Shown here: in pieces, positions 18,799 to 28,234 of the stretch
Layout of the letters: every line of letters begins with the position of its first letter
How positions within the stretch are numbered: the first letter of the stretch is position 1
DNA from: Mariniflexile litorale
GTDB lineage: Bacteria > Bacteroidota > Bacteroidia > Flavobacteriales > Flavobacteriaceae
Reading direction: 5' to 3'
Length of the DNA: 64,000 nucleotides
Assembly (NCBI RefSeq): GCF_031128465.2
Contig: NZ_CP155618.1
Span: 1,807,501 to 1,871,500 of the forward strand
Program-made: the position numbers and the translations under genes
The notes under the pieces: model-generated
What the model saw: the letters and a program-made list of their open reading frames with translations, nothing else
Database searches by the model: none
What the model was told of the DNA's origin: nothing

Positions 18799-19548
18799 TT
18801 ATTGTTTATTCAAGGTGAATGCGTTAGCCTGCGCCGTTGGAAAAATTAGCATATCGGCAATATTAACATGGGCAGGTCTAGAAACAACGAAATAAATAAT
18901 TTCAGCAATATCTTCAGCTTGTAAAGCTTTAAAACCGTCATAAACGGTATTGGCAATTTTATCACCTTTAAAACGTACTTGTGAAAATTCGGTTTCAACC
19001 AAACCAGGACTTATGGCGCCAACTTTAATTCCAAACGGATTTAAATCAATGCGCATGCCTTCTGTAATAGCCAAAACAGCATGTTTACTACCGCAATACA
19101 CATTTCCTTTTGGATACACCTGTTTACCTGCCGATGAACCAATATTTATAATATGACCCGATTGTCGTTCGGTCATTTGCGGTATAATGGCTTTGCTTAC
19201 ATATAGTAGTCCCTTCACGTTTATATCTATCATGGCTTCCCAATCGTCAATACTGCCTTCGTTTATAGGATCTAAACCATGTGCATTACCTGCATTGTTT
19301 ATTAAAATATCGATATGTTTAAAGTTTACTGGAAGTGATTCAATGGCTTTAAAAGTTTCTGCTTTATCACGTACATCAAAATTTAAAATATGCACATTTG
19401 TTAATTTACTTAAGGCTTCTTGTATGGTGTGTAAACGTTCTAATCGTCTTCCGCATAAAATTAAATTAATACCATGCTTTGCAAATTCATAAGCTGTTGC
19501 ATGTCCTATGCCGCTTGTTGCGCCAGTTATTAAGGCTGTTTTTGTCAT
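18799..19548 (-). CDS. SDR family NAD(P)-dependent oxidoreductase
   Basis: A 249-residue classical short-chain dehydrogenase. The cofactor loop TGATSGIG is at residues 8-15, CGRR after strand 2 suggests NADP preference, and NNAG is at the usual place. The catalytic Ser-Tyr-Lys are in INIGSSAG and VYCGSKHAV. The C-terminal SPGLVETEFSQVRF is typical. It resembles the YdfG/serine 3-dehydrogenase group (3-hydroxy acid dehydrogenases), but the substrate is not determined by sequence. It is co-directional with the AlbA_2 gene and divergent from the moxR operon. Confidence 0.93.
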   Translation of the reverse strand: MTKTALITGATSGIGHATAYEFAKHGINLILCGRRLERLHTIQEALSKLTNVHILNFDVRDKAETFKAIESLPVNFKHIDILINNAGNAHGLDPINEGSIDDWEAMIDINVKGLLYVSKAIIPQMTERQSGHIINIGSSAGKQVYPKGNVYCGSKHAVLAITEGMRIDLNPFGIKVGAISPGLVETEFSQVRFKGDKIANTVYDGFKALQAEDIAEIIYFVVSRPAHVNIADMLIFPTAQANAFTLNKQ

Positions 19549-19720
19549 TTATTTAATATTAAATCGTCTAATTCATTCATAAAAATACTTAAAACTTGCT
19601 TTAATAGCGATAAGCATCTTATATACTTTTTAACCAGATATTTATTTAACCTATTATTAACGCCTTAGCCTAATTATTTTAACCAATCTTTAACAGGCTT
19701 AAAAGAAAAATTTTAACAAT

Positions 19721-19751
19721 TTGCAATGCTCAAATAAGGGCTGTATATTCG
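19721..19751 (+). promoter_or_regulatory. Candidate promoter of the moxR-bat operon
   Basis: TTG at 19721-19723, 20 bases, then TATATTCG at 19744-19751 (one mismatch to TAnnTTTG). The spacing fits the Bacteroidota -33/-7 arrangement, and the box lies 22 bases before the moxR start. Confidence 0.45.
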
Positions 19752-19773
19752 AGCTTTTAAAAATAAAATAATA

Positions 19774-20775
19774 ATGGAAGAAACAGGTACAATTGATATT
19801 AAGACTATTAACGAGAAAATTGAAAGAGAAAGTGCTTTTGTTGATTTACTGATGCTTGAGATGAATAAAGTCATCGTAGGTCAAAAGCATATGGTTGAAC
19901 GTTTGCTTATTGGTTTGTTGGGACAAGGACACATATTATTAGAAGGTGTTCCAGGGCTAGCGAAAACTTTAGCCATTAATACCTTGGCACAAGCGGTTGA
20001 TGGAAGCTTTAGCAGAATACAATTTACCCCCGATTTATTACCCGCCGATGTTACAGGTACCTTGATTTATAACATGAAGTTGAACGACTTCTCTATCAAA
20101 AAAGGACCAATTTTTGCGAATTTTGTATTAGCCGATGAGATTAACCGTGCACCAGCAAAAGTACAATCGGCATTACTTGAAGCGATGCAAGAAAAGCAAG
20201 TAACGATTGGTGATGAAACTTTTAAACTTGACAAACCTTTCTTGGTAATGGCAACCATGAATCCCGTTGAACAAGAAGGAACTTATGTTTTGCCAGAAGC
20301 ACAAGTGGATCGTTTTATGCTGAAAACGGTTATAGACTATCCAAAAATTGCTGAAGAGCAATTGATAATGAGAGCTAATTTAAAAGGAGCTTGGGATAAA
20401 GTGAATGCTGTAGTATCCGTTGAACAAATTTTGAAAGCGCAATCTGCTGTTCGTGAAGTTTACATGGATGAGAAAATTGAAAAATACATACTAGATATTG
20501 TTTTCGCAACACGTTATCCAGAAAAATATAAACTTGCCGATTTAAAACCATTAATTTCTTTTGGCGCATCACCTCGTGGTAGTATCAATTTAGCCACTGC
20601 TGCAAAATGCTACGCCTTCATAAAACGTCGTGGGTATGTAATTCCTGAAGATGTACGTGCTATTGTTTATGATGTATTAAGACACAGAATAGGCATCACT
20701 TATGAAGCTGAAGCTGAAAACATAACTTCAGTAGACATTATCAATAAAATAGTAAACGAAATAGAAGTACCTTAA
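19774..20775 (+). CDS. MoxR-family AAA+ ATPase
   Basis: A 333-residue chaperone-like ATPase thought to assist maturation or activation of VWA-domain partners. The Walker A variant GVPGLAKT is at about residues 58-65, Walker B is LADEINRA, sensor 1 is VMATMNPVEQEGTY, and the arginine-rich SFGASPRG sensor 2 stretch follows. It starts the MoxR-DUF58-BatABCDE operon, whose homologues are linked to aerotolerance and envelope stress in Bacteroides. The gene following it starts 109 bases later beyond a palindromic spacer. Confidence 0.95.
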   Translation: MEETGTIDIKTINEKIERESAFVDLLMLEMNKVIVGQKHMVERLLIGLLGQGHILLEGVPGLAKTLAINTLAQAVDGSFSRIQFTPDLLPADVTGTLIYNMKLNDFSIKKGPIFANFVLADEINRAPAKVQSALLEAMQEKQVTIGDETFKLDKPFLVMATMNPVEQEGTYVLPEAQVDRFMLKTVIDYPKIAEEQLIMRANLKGAWDKVNAVVSVEQILKAQSAVREVYMDEKIEKYILDIVFATRYPEKYKLADLKPLISFGASPRGSINLATAAKCYAFIKRRGYVIPEDVRAIVYDVLRHRIGITYEAEAENITSVDIINKIVNEIEVP

Positions 20776-20788
20776 ATCCCATCCTAAA

Positions 20789-20868
20789 TCCTTCCCTAAG
20801 GGAAGGACTTTAAAAGGGTAACAAAAAAATTAAATTTTTTAAAAGCCCTTTCTCCTTTGGAGAGAGGG
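20789..20868. repeat. Double palindromic spacer between moxR and the DUF58 gene
   Basis: TCCTTCCCT (20789-20797) and AGGGAAGGA (20799-20807) form one near-perfect palindrome. CCCTTTCTCC (20846-20855) and GGAGAGAGGG (20859-20868) form a second with one mismatch. Between them is an A-run/T-run. Similar CCTTCCC units occur at 44131-44152 and a related CCCC/GGGG unit at 24442-24465, suggesting a dispersed family. Confidence 0.7.
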
Positions 20869-20884
20869 TTGGGAGAGAGGAAAA

Positions 20885-21751
20885 ATGGATACTAAAGAAT
20901 TACTAAAAAAAGTACGAAAAATAGAGATTAAGACACGTCGATTGTCTGATCATATTTTTGGAGGTGAATATCATTCAACCTTCAAAGGTCGTGGTATGAC
21001 TTTTAGCGAGGTGCGCCAGTATCAATTTGGTGATGATGTTCGAAATATAGATTGGAATGTTACCGCACGTTATAGCGAGCCTTATGTAAAGGTTTTTGAA
21101 GAAGAACGGGAACTTACTATGATGCTTATGGTAGATGTTTCCGGGTCTGAAATGTTTGGTACCGAAGCACAATTTAAAAATGAAATAATTACAGAAATTG
21201 CAGCTACTTTAGCATTTTCTGCAACACAGAATAACGATAAAATTGGCTTAATTTTATTTTCAGATAAAGTAGAACTTTATATCCCACCCAAAAAAGGACG
21301 TTCGCACGTACTGCGTATTATTCGTGAATTAATTGAGTTTGAGCCTGAAAGTAAACAAACCAACTTAGCCGAAGCTCTAAAATTCATGCAAAACGTTATG
21401 AAGAAGAAAGCAATCGTGTTTGTATTATCTGATTTTATTGCAGATGATTACCGCCAAACCATGAAAATTGTTTCTGGAAAACACGATGTAACAGGTATTC
21501 GCGTGTACGATAAACGTGAAGAGGAGATTCCTAATTTAGGAGTGGTACAAATGTTAGATGAAGAAACTGGTGAATATATGTTGGTGGATACATCATCGAA
21601 AAAAGTACGACTTAATTATGGTAAGTTTTACCAAGAAAAAGTAGAGTATTATAAAGACAGCTTTACAAAATCGGGAGCTGGTAACATCGATTGCCGTGTG
21701 GATGAAAGTTATGTTAAAAAAATGTTGGGGTATTTTAAAAGAAGAGGATAA
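20885..21751 (+). CDS. DUF58 domain protein (VWA-like)
   Basis: A 288-residue cytoplasmic protein with the DUF58 block GGEYHSTFKGRGMTFSEVR. The block continues with a YQFGDDVRNIDWNVTAR segment near residues 27-60. A von Willebrand A-like fold follows, whose metal-ion site reads MLMVDVSGSEMFG (DxSxS). It is probably the direct partner of the MoxR ATPase. There is no signal peptide. Its 3' end overlaps an upstream-extended reading of the next frame, but the next gene's likely start at 21786 lies 34 bases after this stop. Confidence 0.93.
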   Translation: MDTKELLKKVRKIEIKTRRLSDHIFGGEYHSTFKGRGMTFSEVRQYQFGDDVRNIDWNVTARYSEPYVKVFEEERELTMMLMVDVSGSEMFGTEAQFKNEIITEIAATLAFSATQNNDKIGLILFSDKVELYIPPKKGRSHVLRIIRELIEFEPESKQTNLAEALKFMQNVMKKKAIVFVLSDFIADDYRQTMKIVSGKHDVTGIRVYDKREEEIPNLGVVQMLDEETGEYMLVDTSSKKVRLNYGKFYQEKVEYYKDSFTKSGAGNIDCRVDESYVKKMLGYFKRRG

Positions 21752-21785
21752 ACAAATTATGAATTACGAATTACGAATTATAAAT

Positions 21786-23426
21786 ATGAAAACCATGGTC
21801 AATAATCAACGGTCATTGGTCTTATTTTATTTTTTCCTGTTTCTTTTTTCTTGTTTTTTAAATGCACAAGTAACATCTTCCATCGATTCTACAAAAATCA
21901 AAATAGGGCAACAAATTACTTTTAAAATTGAAGTAGAGACCAAACCCAACGGCTTGGTGGTTTTTCCCGAAGGGCAAACATTCTCCCCTTTAGAAATGAT
22001 TGAATCGTATGCGATTGATACCATTAAAAAGAATGACAAATACAACCTTATAAAAAAGTATGGTTTAACCCAATTCGATTCGGGGACGTACACCATTCCT
22101 AGACAAAAAATTATTATAGGAGATAAAACATTTTTTACCGATTCATTAAAGGTTGAGGTTAATAATGTGGTTATAGACACAACAAAACAAGGGCTTTACG
22201 ATATAAAACCCATTATTGAAGTTAAAGAAAAGGGCAGCGATTGGTGGAAATATTTGTTACTAACACTTTTAATAATTGGCATTGTTGGATTTTTAATGTA
22301 TTGGTTTATTTGGCGTAAAAAACCATTAACTGAAGCCGAACAAATAGCCTTATTACCACCTTACGATCGTGCGAAATTGGCACTGAAAAAGTTAGATGAA
22401 AGTCATTATTTAGAAACCGATTCCATAAAAGAATACTATTCTGATCTTACCTTTATTATTAGAAAATACCTAGATGAAAAGGTATATGATCGCGCCTTAG
22501 AAAGTACTACAGACGAGTTGATTAACAGACTTAATATCCTTAAAGATGGAAATCAAATAGAGTTGAGTTTAGAAGATATTAAAAATTTAGAGAGCATTTT
22601 AAAACGTGCCGATTTGGTGAAGTTCGCCAAATCTGCCGTAGATATTGAACTTGCTAAATTAGATAGAAATACCATCGATATTGAGATTGACCATGTAAAA
22701 GAAGCACTTCCTGAACCAACCGAAGAAGAAAAACTTCTAGATGAACAATACAGAGAAGAGTTAGAACGTAAAAAGAAACGTAAAAAGATAATCATTACAG
22801 TTGTAATTGGTGTGTTCCTATTAATAGCAACATTTGTTGGTTTTGGTTTAAAATATGGGTTCAGCTATGTAAAAGATACCATTATTGGTCATGATAGTGT
22901 AGAACTTTTAGAAGGCGATTGGGTAACCAGTGCTTATGGTGTACCTCCCGTAACTATTTCGACTCCGAAAGTATTATCTCGTATTGAGATGCCGCTTCCA
23001 GATGAAATGAAAGCACAAGTAACTCAAACCACCTTTACTTACGGTACTTTATTAGATGTGTTTAGTATTATGGTAAATACGAATTCCTATAAAAATACAG
23101 GTGAAAATAAAATAGAGATAGATGTTGAAAAGGCATCGGAACAAAGCCTAAAAGGTATAGAAGCTCAAGGTGCTCAAGATATTGTGGTATTAAGAGATAA
23201 GTTTGTAACTCCAAACGGTGCCGAAGGATTAAAAACTTATGGAACACTAAAAATTAAAAATCCAATTAGTCAAAAATTACAAGAAGCAAACTATGTGTTA
23301 TTACAATTTGCTTCAGAAAATGTGTTACAACAAATTATTTTATCCTACCCAATGGATGATGAGTATGCAGACCAAATGATAGCACGTATTTTAAATTCAG
23401 TTGAACTTAAAAAAGCAGAAGAATAA
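21786..23426 (+). CDS. BatD-like membrane protein of the bat operon
   Basis: Start set at ATG 21786, giving a signal peptide (MKTMVNNQRSLVLFYFFLFL...CFLNAQ). The open frame can be extended to 21696, but the extra codons overlap the DUF58 gene and the spacer. An N-terminal beta-rich domain (about residues 30-150) resembles BatD/oxygen-tolerance domains (IKIGQQITFKIEVETK). It is followed by a transmembrane helix, a helical DUF4381-like cytoplasmic segment (PPYDRAKLALKKLDE...) and a charged coil. A second helix near residue 340 and a C-terminal periplasmic domain complete it. The next gene, batA, starts one base inside its stop region (23426). The exact role is unknown. Confidence 0.82.
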   Translation: MKTMVNNQRSLVLFYFFLFLFSCFLNAQVTSSIDSTKIKIGQQITFKIEVETKPNGLVVFPEGQTFSPLEMIESYAIDTIKKNDKYNLIKKYGLTQFDSGTYTIPRQKIIIGDKTFFTDSLKVEVNNVVIDTTKQGLYDIKPIIEVKEKGSDWWKYLLLTLLIIGIVGFLMYWFIWRKKPLTEAEQIALLPPYDRAKLALKKLDESHYLETDSIKEYYSDLTFIIRKYLDEKVYDRALESTTDELINRLNILKDGNQIELSLEDIKNLESILKRADLVKFAKSAVDIELAKLDRNTIDIEIDHVKEALPEPTEEEKLLDEQYREELERKKKRKKIIITVVIGVFLLIATFVGFGLKYGFSYVKDTIIGHDSVELLEGDWVTSAYGVPPVTISTPKVLSRIEMPLPDEMKAQVTQTTFTYGTLLDVFSIMVNTNSYKNTGENKIEIDVEKASEQSLKGIEAQGAQDIVVLRDKFVTPNGAEGLKTYGTLKIKNPISQKLQEANYVLLQFASENVLQQIILSYPMDDEYADQMIARILNSVELKKAEE

Positions 23427-24433
23427 TGTTTGAAGGCATCGATTTTTTAAATAAACAATGGTTTTGGGCATTTTTGATATTGCCACTGGCAATACTCTGG
23501 TATATTTTCAAACATAAAAAGCAAACAGCCGAACTTAAAATCTCAAGTTTGCAAGGGTTTAAGCTTACAAGCTCTTGGTTACCAAAACTAAAGCATGGTT
23601 TATTTATATTGCGATTATTGGCATTAGCTTTGTTAATTACGGCATTGGCAAGACCACAAACGGTTGATGTGTCTTCTAAAACAAAAACAACCCGAGGTAT
23701 TGATATTGTAATGGCTATAGATGTTTCAGCAAGTATGTTGGCAAAAGATTTATCGCCAAATAGATTAGAAGCCTTAAAAAATGTAGCGGCAGAGTTTATT
23801 AAAGGCAGACCAAATGATAGAATAGGTTTGGTAGAGTATGCTGGAGAAAGTTATACGAGAACCCCTGTTACTAGTGATAAATCAATTGTATTACGCTCAT
23901 TAAAAGACATTAAATACAACACCATTATTGAAGGTGGAACCGCTATTGGAATGGGTTTAGCAACAGCTGTAAATAGAATAAAAGATAGTAAAGCTAAAAG
24001 TAAAGTGATTATATTACTTACAGATGGGGTTAATAATACCGGTTTTATAGATCCTAAAATTGCGAGTGAATTGGCTGTTGAATATGGTATAAAAACATAC
24101 ACCATTGGTTTAGGCACAAATGGCATGGCTTTATCGCCTGTTGCCATAGACCCTAGAAACGGACAATTTCAATACGCACGTGTTCAAGTAGAAATAGATG
24201 AGGTATTACTAAAAGATATAGCAAAAGTTACAGGAGGAAGATATTTTAGAGCCACCAATAACAAAAAGCTTGAAGAAATATATGGCGAAATAAACAAACT
24301 TGAGAAAACAGATGTAGAAGAGTTTAAATACTACAATTACGAAGAAAAATACCGTCCGTTGGTATTATTAGCGGGCCTATTTTTATTAATAGAATTTTTA
24401 CTTAGAAACACGCTTTTTAGAAGTTTTATTTAA
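23426..24433 (+). CDS. batA: BatA, VWA-domain membrane protein
   Basis: A 335-residue inner-membrane protein. Two hydrophobic helices in residues 12-75 precede a von Willebrand A domain with MIDAS motif IVMAIDVSASMLA, followed by the conserved Thr in VTSDKS/GGTAIG and LLTDGVNN. A third helix is near the C-terminus (LVLLAGLFLLIEFLL). Helix-VWA-helix topology is the BatA/BatB type. ATG overlaps the stop of the upstream gene by one base, so translation is coupled. It is separated from batB by a CCCC/GGGG palindrome. Confidence 0.93.
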   Translation: MFEGIDFLNKQWFWAFLILPLAILWYIFKHKKQTAELKISSLQGFKLTSSWLPKLKHGLFILRLLALALLITALARPQTVDVSSKTKTTRGIDIVMAIDVSASMLAKDLSPNRLEALKNVAAEFIKGRPNDRIGLVEYAGESYTRTPVTSDKSIVLRSLKDIKYNTIIEGGTAIGMGLATAVNRIKDSKAKSKVIILLTDGVNNTGFIDPKIASELAVEYGIKTYTIGLGTNGMALSPVAIDPRNGQFQYARVQVEIDEVLLKDIAKVTGGRYFRATNNKKLEEIYGEINKLEKTDVEEFKYYNYEEKYRPLVLLAGLFLLIEFLLRNTLFRSFI

Positions 24434-24441
24434 CAAAAAAA

Positions 24442-24465
24442 GTCCCCTTTGGGGATTTAGGGGAC
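24442..24465. repeat. Palindromic spacer between batA and batB
   Basis: GTCCCC (24442-24447) pairs with GGGGAC (24460-24465), and CCCC-TTT-GGGG (24444-24454) can form an alternative. It resembles the moxR spacer in position (between operon genes) and in style. Confidence 0.55.
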
Positions 24466-24482
24466 AAACAAATAAACAGTTA

Positions 24483-25520
24483 ATGTATCAATTAGACGAA
24501 AAAATATGGTTTTGGGCTTTAGGAATTATTCCAGTAATAATCCTATTCTTTTTGCTGCTTCAATTTTGGAAACATCGCACCCAACGCAAATTTGCCGATA
24601 AAGTATTATTAAAAAAGTTAAGTCCGAATGCATCCTTATTCAAATCGGTTTTAAAAATAGTGGTATTAAGTTTAGCTTTTGCATGTTTAGCTATGGCATT
24701 GGTAAATCCAAAAATTGGTACCAAGTTAGAAACTATAAAACGTGAAGGCGTTGATATTGTTTTTGCTGTAGATGTTTCTAAAAGTATGCTTGCAGAAGAC
24801 ATTGCACCCAACCGATTGGATAAAGCAAAACAATTAGTAACCCAAATCATTAATAATTTAGCAAGCGACCGTGTAGGTATTATTGCTTATGCAGCAAAAG
24901 CATTTCCGCAGTTGCCCATTACTACCGATTATGGTTCGGCAAAAATGTTCCTACAAAGTATGAATACCGATATGTTATCATCGCAAGGAACCGCAATAGA
25001 CGAAGCTATTAAATTAGCTACTACTTATTTTGATGATGAAGAACAAACTAACCGTATTCTTATAATTATTTCAGATGGGGAAGACCATAGTGAAGGCGCC
25101 ACAACGATAGCTGAGGAAGCAAATGAAGCTGGTATTAGAATTTTTACCATTGGAGTAGGTGATGTAAAAGGGGGTCCCATTCCAGAAAAACGCAACGGGG
25201 TTGTTTTGAATTATAAAAAAGATAATCAAGGGGAAACCGTTATTACGCGATTGGATGAAGAAACACTTAAAAAGATTGCTGCCGAAGCCAATGGTGTGTA
25301 TTTAAATGGTAAAAATACAAACGATGTTGTTAAAAAAATAGGAGATATTTTAAACGGAATGGATAAAAAAGAATTTGAAACAAAAGAATATGCCGATTTT
25401 AAAGACCAATTTCAATGGTTTTTAGTGTTTGCCATTTTCTTTTTGTTGGTAGATATTTTCTTGTTGGAACGTAAAACAGCATGGTTGAAAAAGTTGAATT
25501 TATTCAACGAAAACCTATAA
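24483..25520 (+). CDS. batB: BatB, VWA-domain membrane protein
   Basis: A 345-residue paralogue of BatA with the same helix-VWA-helix plan. The MIDAS is IVFAVDVSKSMLAEDIAPNR, with LIIISDGEDHSEGA and a GIRIFTIGVG strand. C-terminal helix FLVFAIFFLLVDIFLLERK. Paired BatA and BatB with tandem VWA domains are a hallmark of the bat (Bacteroides aerotolerance) locus. A 60-base gap with an ATAAAACC/GGTTTTAT inverted pair precedes batC. Confidence 0.93.
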   Translation: MYQLDEKIWFWALGIIPVIILFFLLLQFWKHRTQRKFADKVLLKKLSPNASLFKSVLKIVVLSLAFACLAMALVNPKIGTKLETIKREGVDIVFAVDVSKSMLAEDIAPNRLDKAKQLVTQIINNLASDRVGIIAYAAKAFPQLPITTDYGSAKMFLQSMNTDMLSSQGTAIDEAIKLATTYFDDEEQTNRILIIISDGEDHSEGATTIAEEANEAGIRIFTIGVGDVKGGPIPEKRNGVVLNYKKDNQGETVITRLDEETLKKIAAEANGVYLNGKNTNDVVKKIGDILNGMDKKEFETKEYADFKDQFQWFLVFAIFFLLVDIFLLERKTAWLKKLNLFNENL

Positions 25521-25580
25521 TTTTTATAAAACCTTTAACTATAAGCCGTTGTTTGGTTTTATATATTTATCAGTCGATTA

Positions 25581-26405
25581 ATGAAGAATAAAATGAAGTA
25601 TATATTATTTATCATAATAACATTAACCACTACGTTTTCTTTTTCGCAAGAGAAAGACAAAGCGGCCTTATTAGCTGCCAAAAAGGCTAATAACTATGTA
25701 TATGAAGGCAACAATTTAATTAATGAAGATGATTTTGTTTCAGCTGAAAAAGAATATAGAAAAGCCATTTCAGAACAAGGAACAAGTGTTGCAGGTATCT
25801 ATAATTTAGGAAGTTCTTATATTAAAAAAGGAAGTTTTGATGAGGCTTTATATCGCTTAGATGAAGCTGCAAAAATTTCGACATCAAAAGCAGAAAAACA
25901 CAAAGCATACCATAACATCGGCAATGTGCTTATGGAAAATAAAAAATGTAAAGAAGCGGTTGAAGCTTATAAAAATGCTCTAAGAAACGATCCTACTGAT
26001 GAAGAAACACGTTATAATTTGGGTTTAGCTAAAATATGTGCAGACCAACAAAAAGACCAGCAAGACGATAAAGATCAGGATAAAAAGGACGACAAAAAAG
26101 ATCAGGATAAAAAAGAAGGTGACGATAAGAAAGACCAAGATAAAAAGGATGAAGGAGATCAAGATAAAAAAGAAGGCGACGATAAGAAAGATGATGAAGG
26201 AAAGCCTAAAGATGAAAAAGACGATAAAGGAAAGGGTGATGAGAAGGAAAAACAACAGCAACCACAGCCACGTCCAGGTCAAATGTCTCCACAACAGGTT
26301 AAAAGTTTGTTAGAAGCCATGAACAATCAAGAACAAAAAGTTCAAGAAAAAGTAAATGCTGAAAAACAAAAAGGAACAAAAGTAAAAACAGAAAAAGATT
26401 GGTAA
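25581..26405 (+). CDS. batC: BatC, tetratricopeptide protein with Lys/Asp-rich tail
   Basis: A 274-residue exported protein: signal peptide (MKYILFIIITLTTTFSFSQ, from the first or fifth codon), then about three TPR helical pairs (residues 30-150). A 75-residue run composed almost only of Asp, Lys, Glu and Gly in DQDKK/DDKK-type units follows, then a Gln/Pro-rich joint and a C-terminal KSLLEAMNNQEQKVQEKV helix. The charged linker is encoded by repetitive AAAGATCAGGATAAAAAA-like units prone to slippage. TPRs probably scaffold the Bat complex. Confidence 0.9.
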   Translation: MKNKMKYILFIIITLTTTFSFSQEKDKAALLAAKKANNYVYEGNNLINEDDFVSAEKEYRKAISEQGTSVAGIYNLGSSYIKKGSFDEALYRLDEAAKISTSKAEKHKAYHNIGNVLMENKKCKEAVEAYKNALRNDPTDEETRYNLGLAKICADQQKDQQDDKDQDKKDDKKDQDKKEGDDKKDQDKKDEGDQDKKEGDDKKDDEGKPKDEKDDKGKGDEKEKQQQPQPRPGQMSPQQVKSLLEAMNNQEQKVQEKVNAEKQKGTKVKTEKDW

Positions 26406-26466
26406 AAACGAATAACGAATTTTGACTTTAAAGTTTCAAAATCGTTAATCGTTGTTTGTTATTCAT

Positions 26467-28233
26467 ATGAAATTTATAAAACACACATACATATTATTAA
26501 TCATACTTGTAACAAGTATGACTTCAGCACAAGTTAAGTTTGACGCCAAAGTGAGCAAACAAAAACTTGGAGTTAATGAGCGTTTGCGTATCGATTTTGA
26601 AATGAATCAAGATGGTGATAATTTTAATCCGCCCGATTTTTCTAATTTCACAGTGGTTGGTGGGCCAAACCAATCGGTTAGTAATTCATGGATTAATGGT
26701 GTTAGAAGTTTTAAAAAAACCTACAGTTATTTTTTAGCGCCTAAAGTTCGAGGTAATTTTACTATCCCTCAAGCCACCATAAATATTGGTGGCGAAACAT
26801 ACAAAACAGTGCCCATTACCATTGAAGTGACTGCCGCTGTAGAAATACCCAAAGACCCTAATAATCCAGACTATATAGCTTCAGAGAATATACATTTGGT
26901 TGCTGAAATTTCAAAAACCAATCCGTATTTAAACGAAGCCATTACAGTAGTATACAAATTATATGTGTCTCCAACTATTGCTGTTGATAATTGGAATGAA
27001 ATTGATAGCCCGCGTTACAACGATTTCTGGAGTCAAAACATCAACACACAAGGACAGAAAGTACAAAATGGCACTTTTAAAGGAGAAGATTACCGTTTTT
27101 TAGTTTTAAAGAAAGTGGTGTTATATCCTCAAAAAACGGGTAAACTTGATATTGAGCCTTTAAGTTTAGATATTGCTTTGCGTGTGCCAACCAATAGACG
27201 CGATATTTTTGGAAGTCTTTTAATGACGCGTACAAACAAAGTGGTATCTGCTGGTAATAGCACCATTACAGTTAAGGCATTACCCGAAGATGGAAAACCT
27301 TTAGATTTTTCAGGAGCCGTTGGTGATTTTAGTTTTGAGGTTACACCCTCAAAAACAAGTTTAGATGCTTCCGAATCATTGCAATTAATAGTGGCTGTAA
27401 AAGGAAACGGGAATTTAAAGCTTTTTAAACTACCAAAAGTGTCGTTACCAAGTTCTTTAGAGGTTTATGAACCAGAACATAAAGAAGATGTTAATACAAA
27501 TTTAGCCGGTATGCAAGGAACCATTTCCGATAGTTATACCATTGTGCCACAATTCAAAGGCAAATATCCCATACCAAGTATTTCATTTTCTTATTTCGAT
27601 TTAAAAACAGAAAGCTATAAGCGTTTAACATCCAACGAAATTATTTTAGATGTTTTAAGTGGCCCTTTAAATAATGCTAATAATGCAGCTGTTGCAAATA
27701 ATGGAAAACAAGCGGTTGTTCTTAATAAGGATCAGTTTGCTTTTATTAAAACGAGCACTGATTTTGTTAGTGTACATAATTCAAACTTTTTCAAGACAAC
27801 AAGTTTTTGGAGTTTGCTATTACTGCCTTTTTTAGCCATTCCGTTAGCAATTGTAATTAGAAATAAAAAAGCAACAAGAGATGCGGATGTTTATGGAAAT
27901 AAAATTAGAAAAGCCGATAAGTTAGCTAGGAAATATTTGAGTCACGCAAAAAAATCGCTTGGTAAAAAAGAAGCTTTTTATATTGCTTTAGAGAAAGCGT
28001 TGCATAATTATTTAAAAGCGAAATTACACATTGAAACTAGTGATTTAAGTAGGGAAAAAACTAATGAATTGCTTGCAAATAAACAGGTAGATAATGAAGT
28101 AATAGTTGATTTTAATAAGATTCTAGAAAGTTGTGAATTAGCACGTTACACACCTATAGATATTGTAACCATGCAAGAAGATTATGAAAAAGCCGCTAAA
28201 ACCATTTCTTTAATTGATAAACAAGCTCGTTAA
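26467..28233 (+). CDS. batD: BatD, oxygen tolerance family protein
   Basis: Start at ATG 26467 (MKFIKHTYILLIILVTS); five earlier codons are open but unnecessary. After the signal peptide, repeated beta-sandwich domains typical of BatD follow (VKFDAKVSKQKLGVNERLRIDFEM and similar). A membrane helix lies near residue 450 (FWSLLLLPFLAIPLAIVI), with a helical cytoplasmic tail (KLARKYLSHAKKSLGKKEAFYIALE). It is expected in the inner membrane with a large periplasmic part. The next gene starts one base after its stop, showing tight coupling. The spacer before it holds an AT-rich inverted pair around TTTGACTTTAAAGTTTCAAAA. Confidence 0.92.
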   Translation: MKFIKHTYILLIILVTSMTSAQVKFDAKVSKQKLGVNERLRIDFEMNQDGDNFNPPDFSNFTVVGGPNQSVSNSWINGVRSFKKTYSYFLAPKVRGNFTIPQATINIGGETYKTVPITIEVTAAVEIPKDPNNPDYIASENIHLVAEISKTNPYLNEAITVVYKLYVSPTIAVDNWNEIDSPRYNDFWSQNINTQGQKVQNGTFKGEDYRFLVLKKVVLYPQKTGKLDIEPLSLDIALRVPTNRRDIFGSLLMTRTNKVVSAGNSTITVKALPEDGKPLDFSGAVGDFSFEVTPSKTSLDASESLQLIVAVKGNGNLKLFKLPKVSLPSSLEVYEPEHKEDVNTNLAGMQGTISDSYTIVPQFKGKYPIPSISFSYFDLKTESYKRLTSNEIILDVLSGPLNNANNAAVANNGKQAVVLNKDQFAFIKTSTDFVSVHNSNFFKTTSFWSLLLLPFLAIPLAIVIRNKKATRDADVYGNKIRKADKLARKYLSHAKKSLGKKEAFYIALEKALHNYLKAKLHIETSDLSREKTNELLANKQVDNEVIVDFNKILESCELARYTPIDIVTMQEDYEKAAKTISLIDKQAR

Positions 28234-28234
28234 A

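Noticed and set aside
21696-21785. Upstream extension of the BatD-like frame
   Set aside because: It overlaps the DUF58 gene and crosses a GAATTACGAATTACG-type spacer; the signal peptide begins at 21786.
26038-26260. CRISPR-like regular repetition
   Set aside because: The repetition is coding triplets for Asp/Lys/Glu within batC, with no unique spacers.
26025-26313. Open frames on both strands across the batC Lys/Asp-rich linker
   Set aside because: They are shadows of the repetitive AAAGAT-type codons and have no start context or family features.
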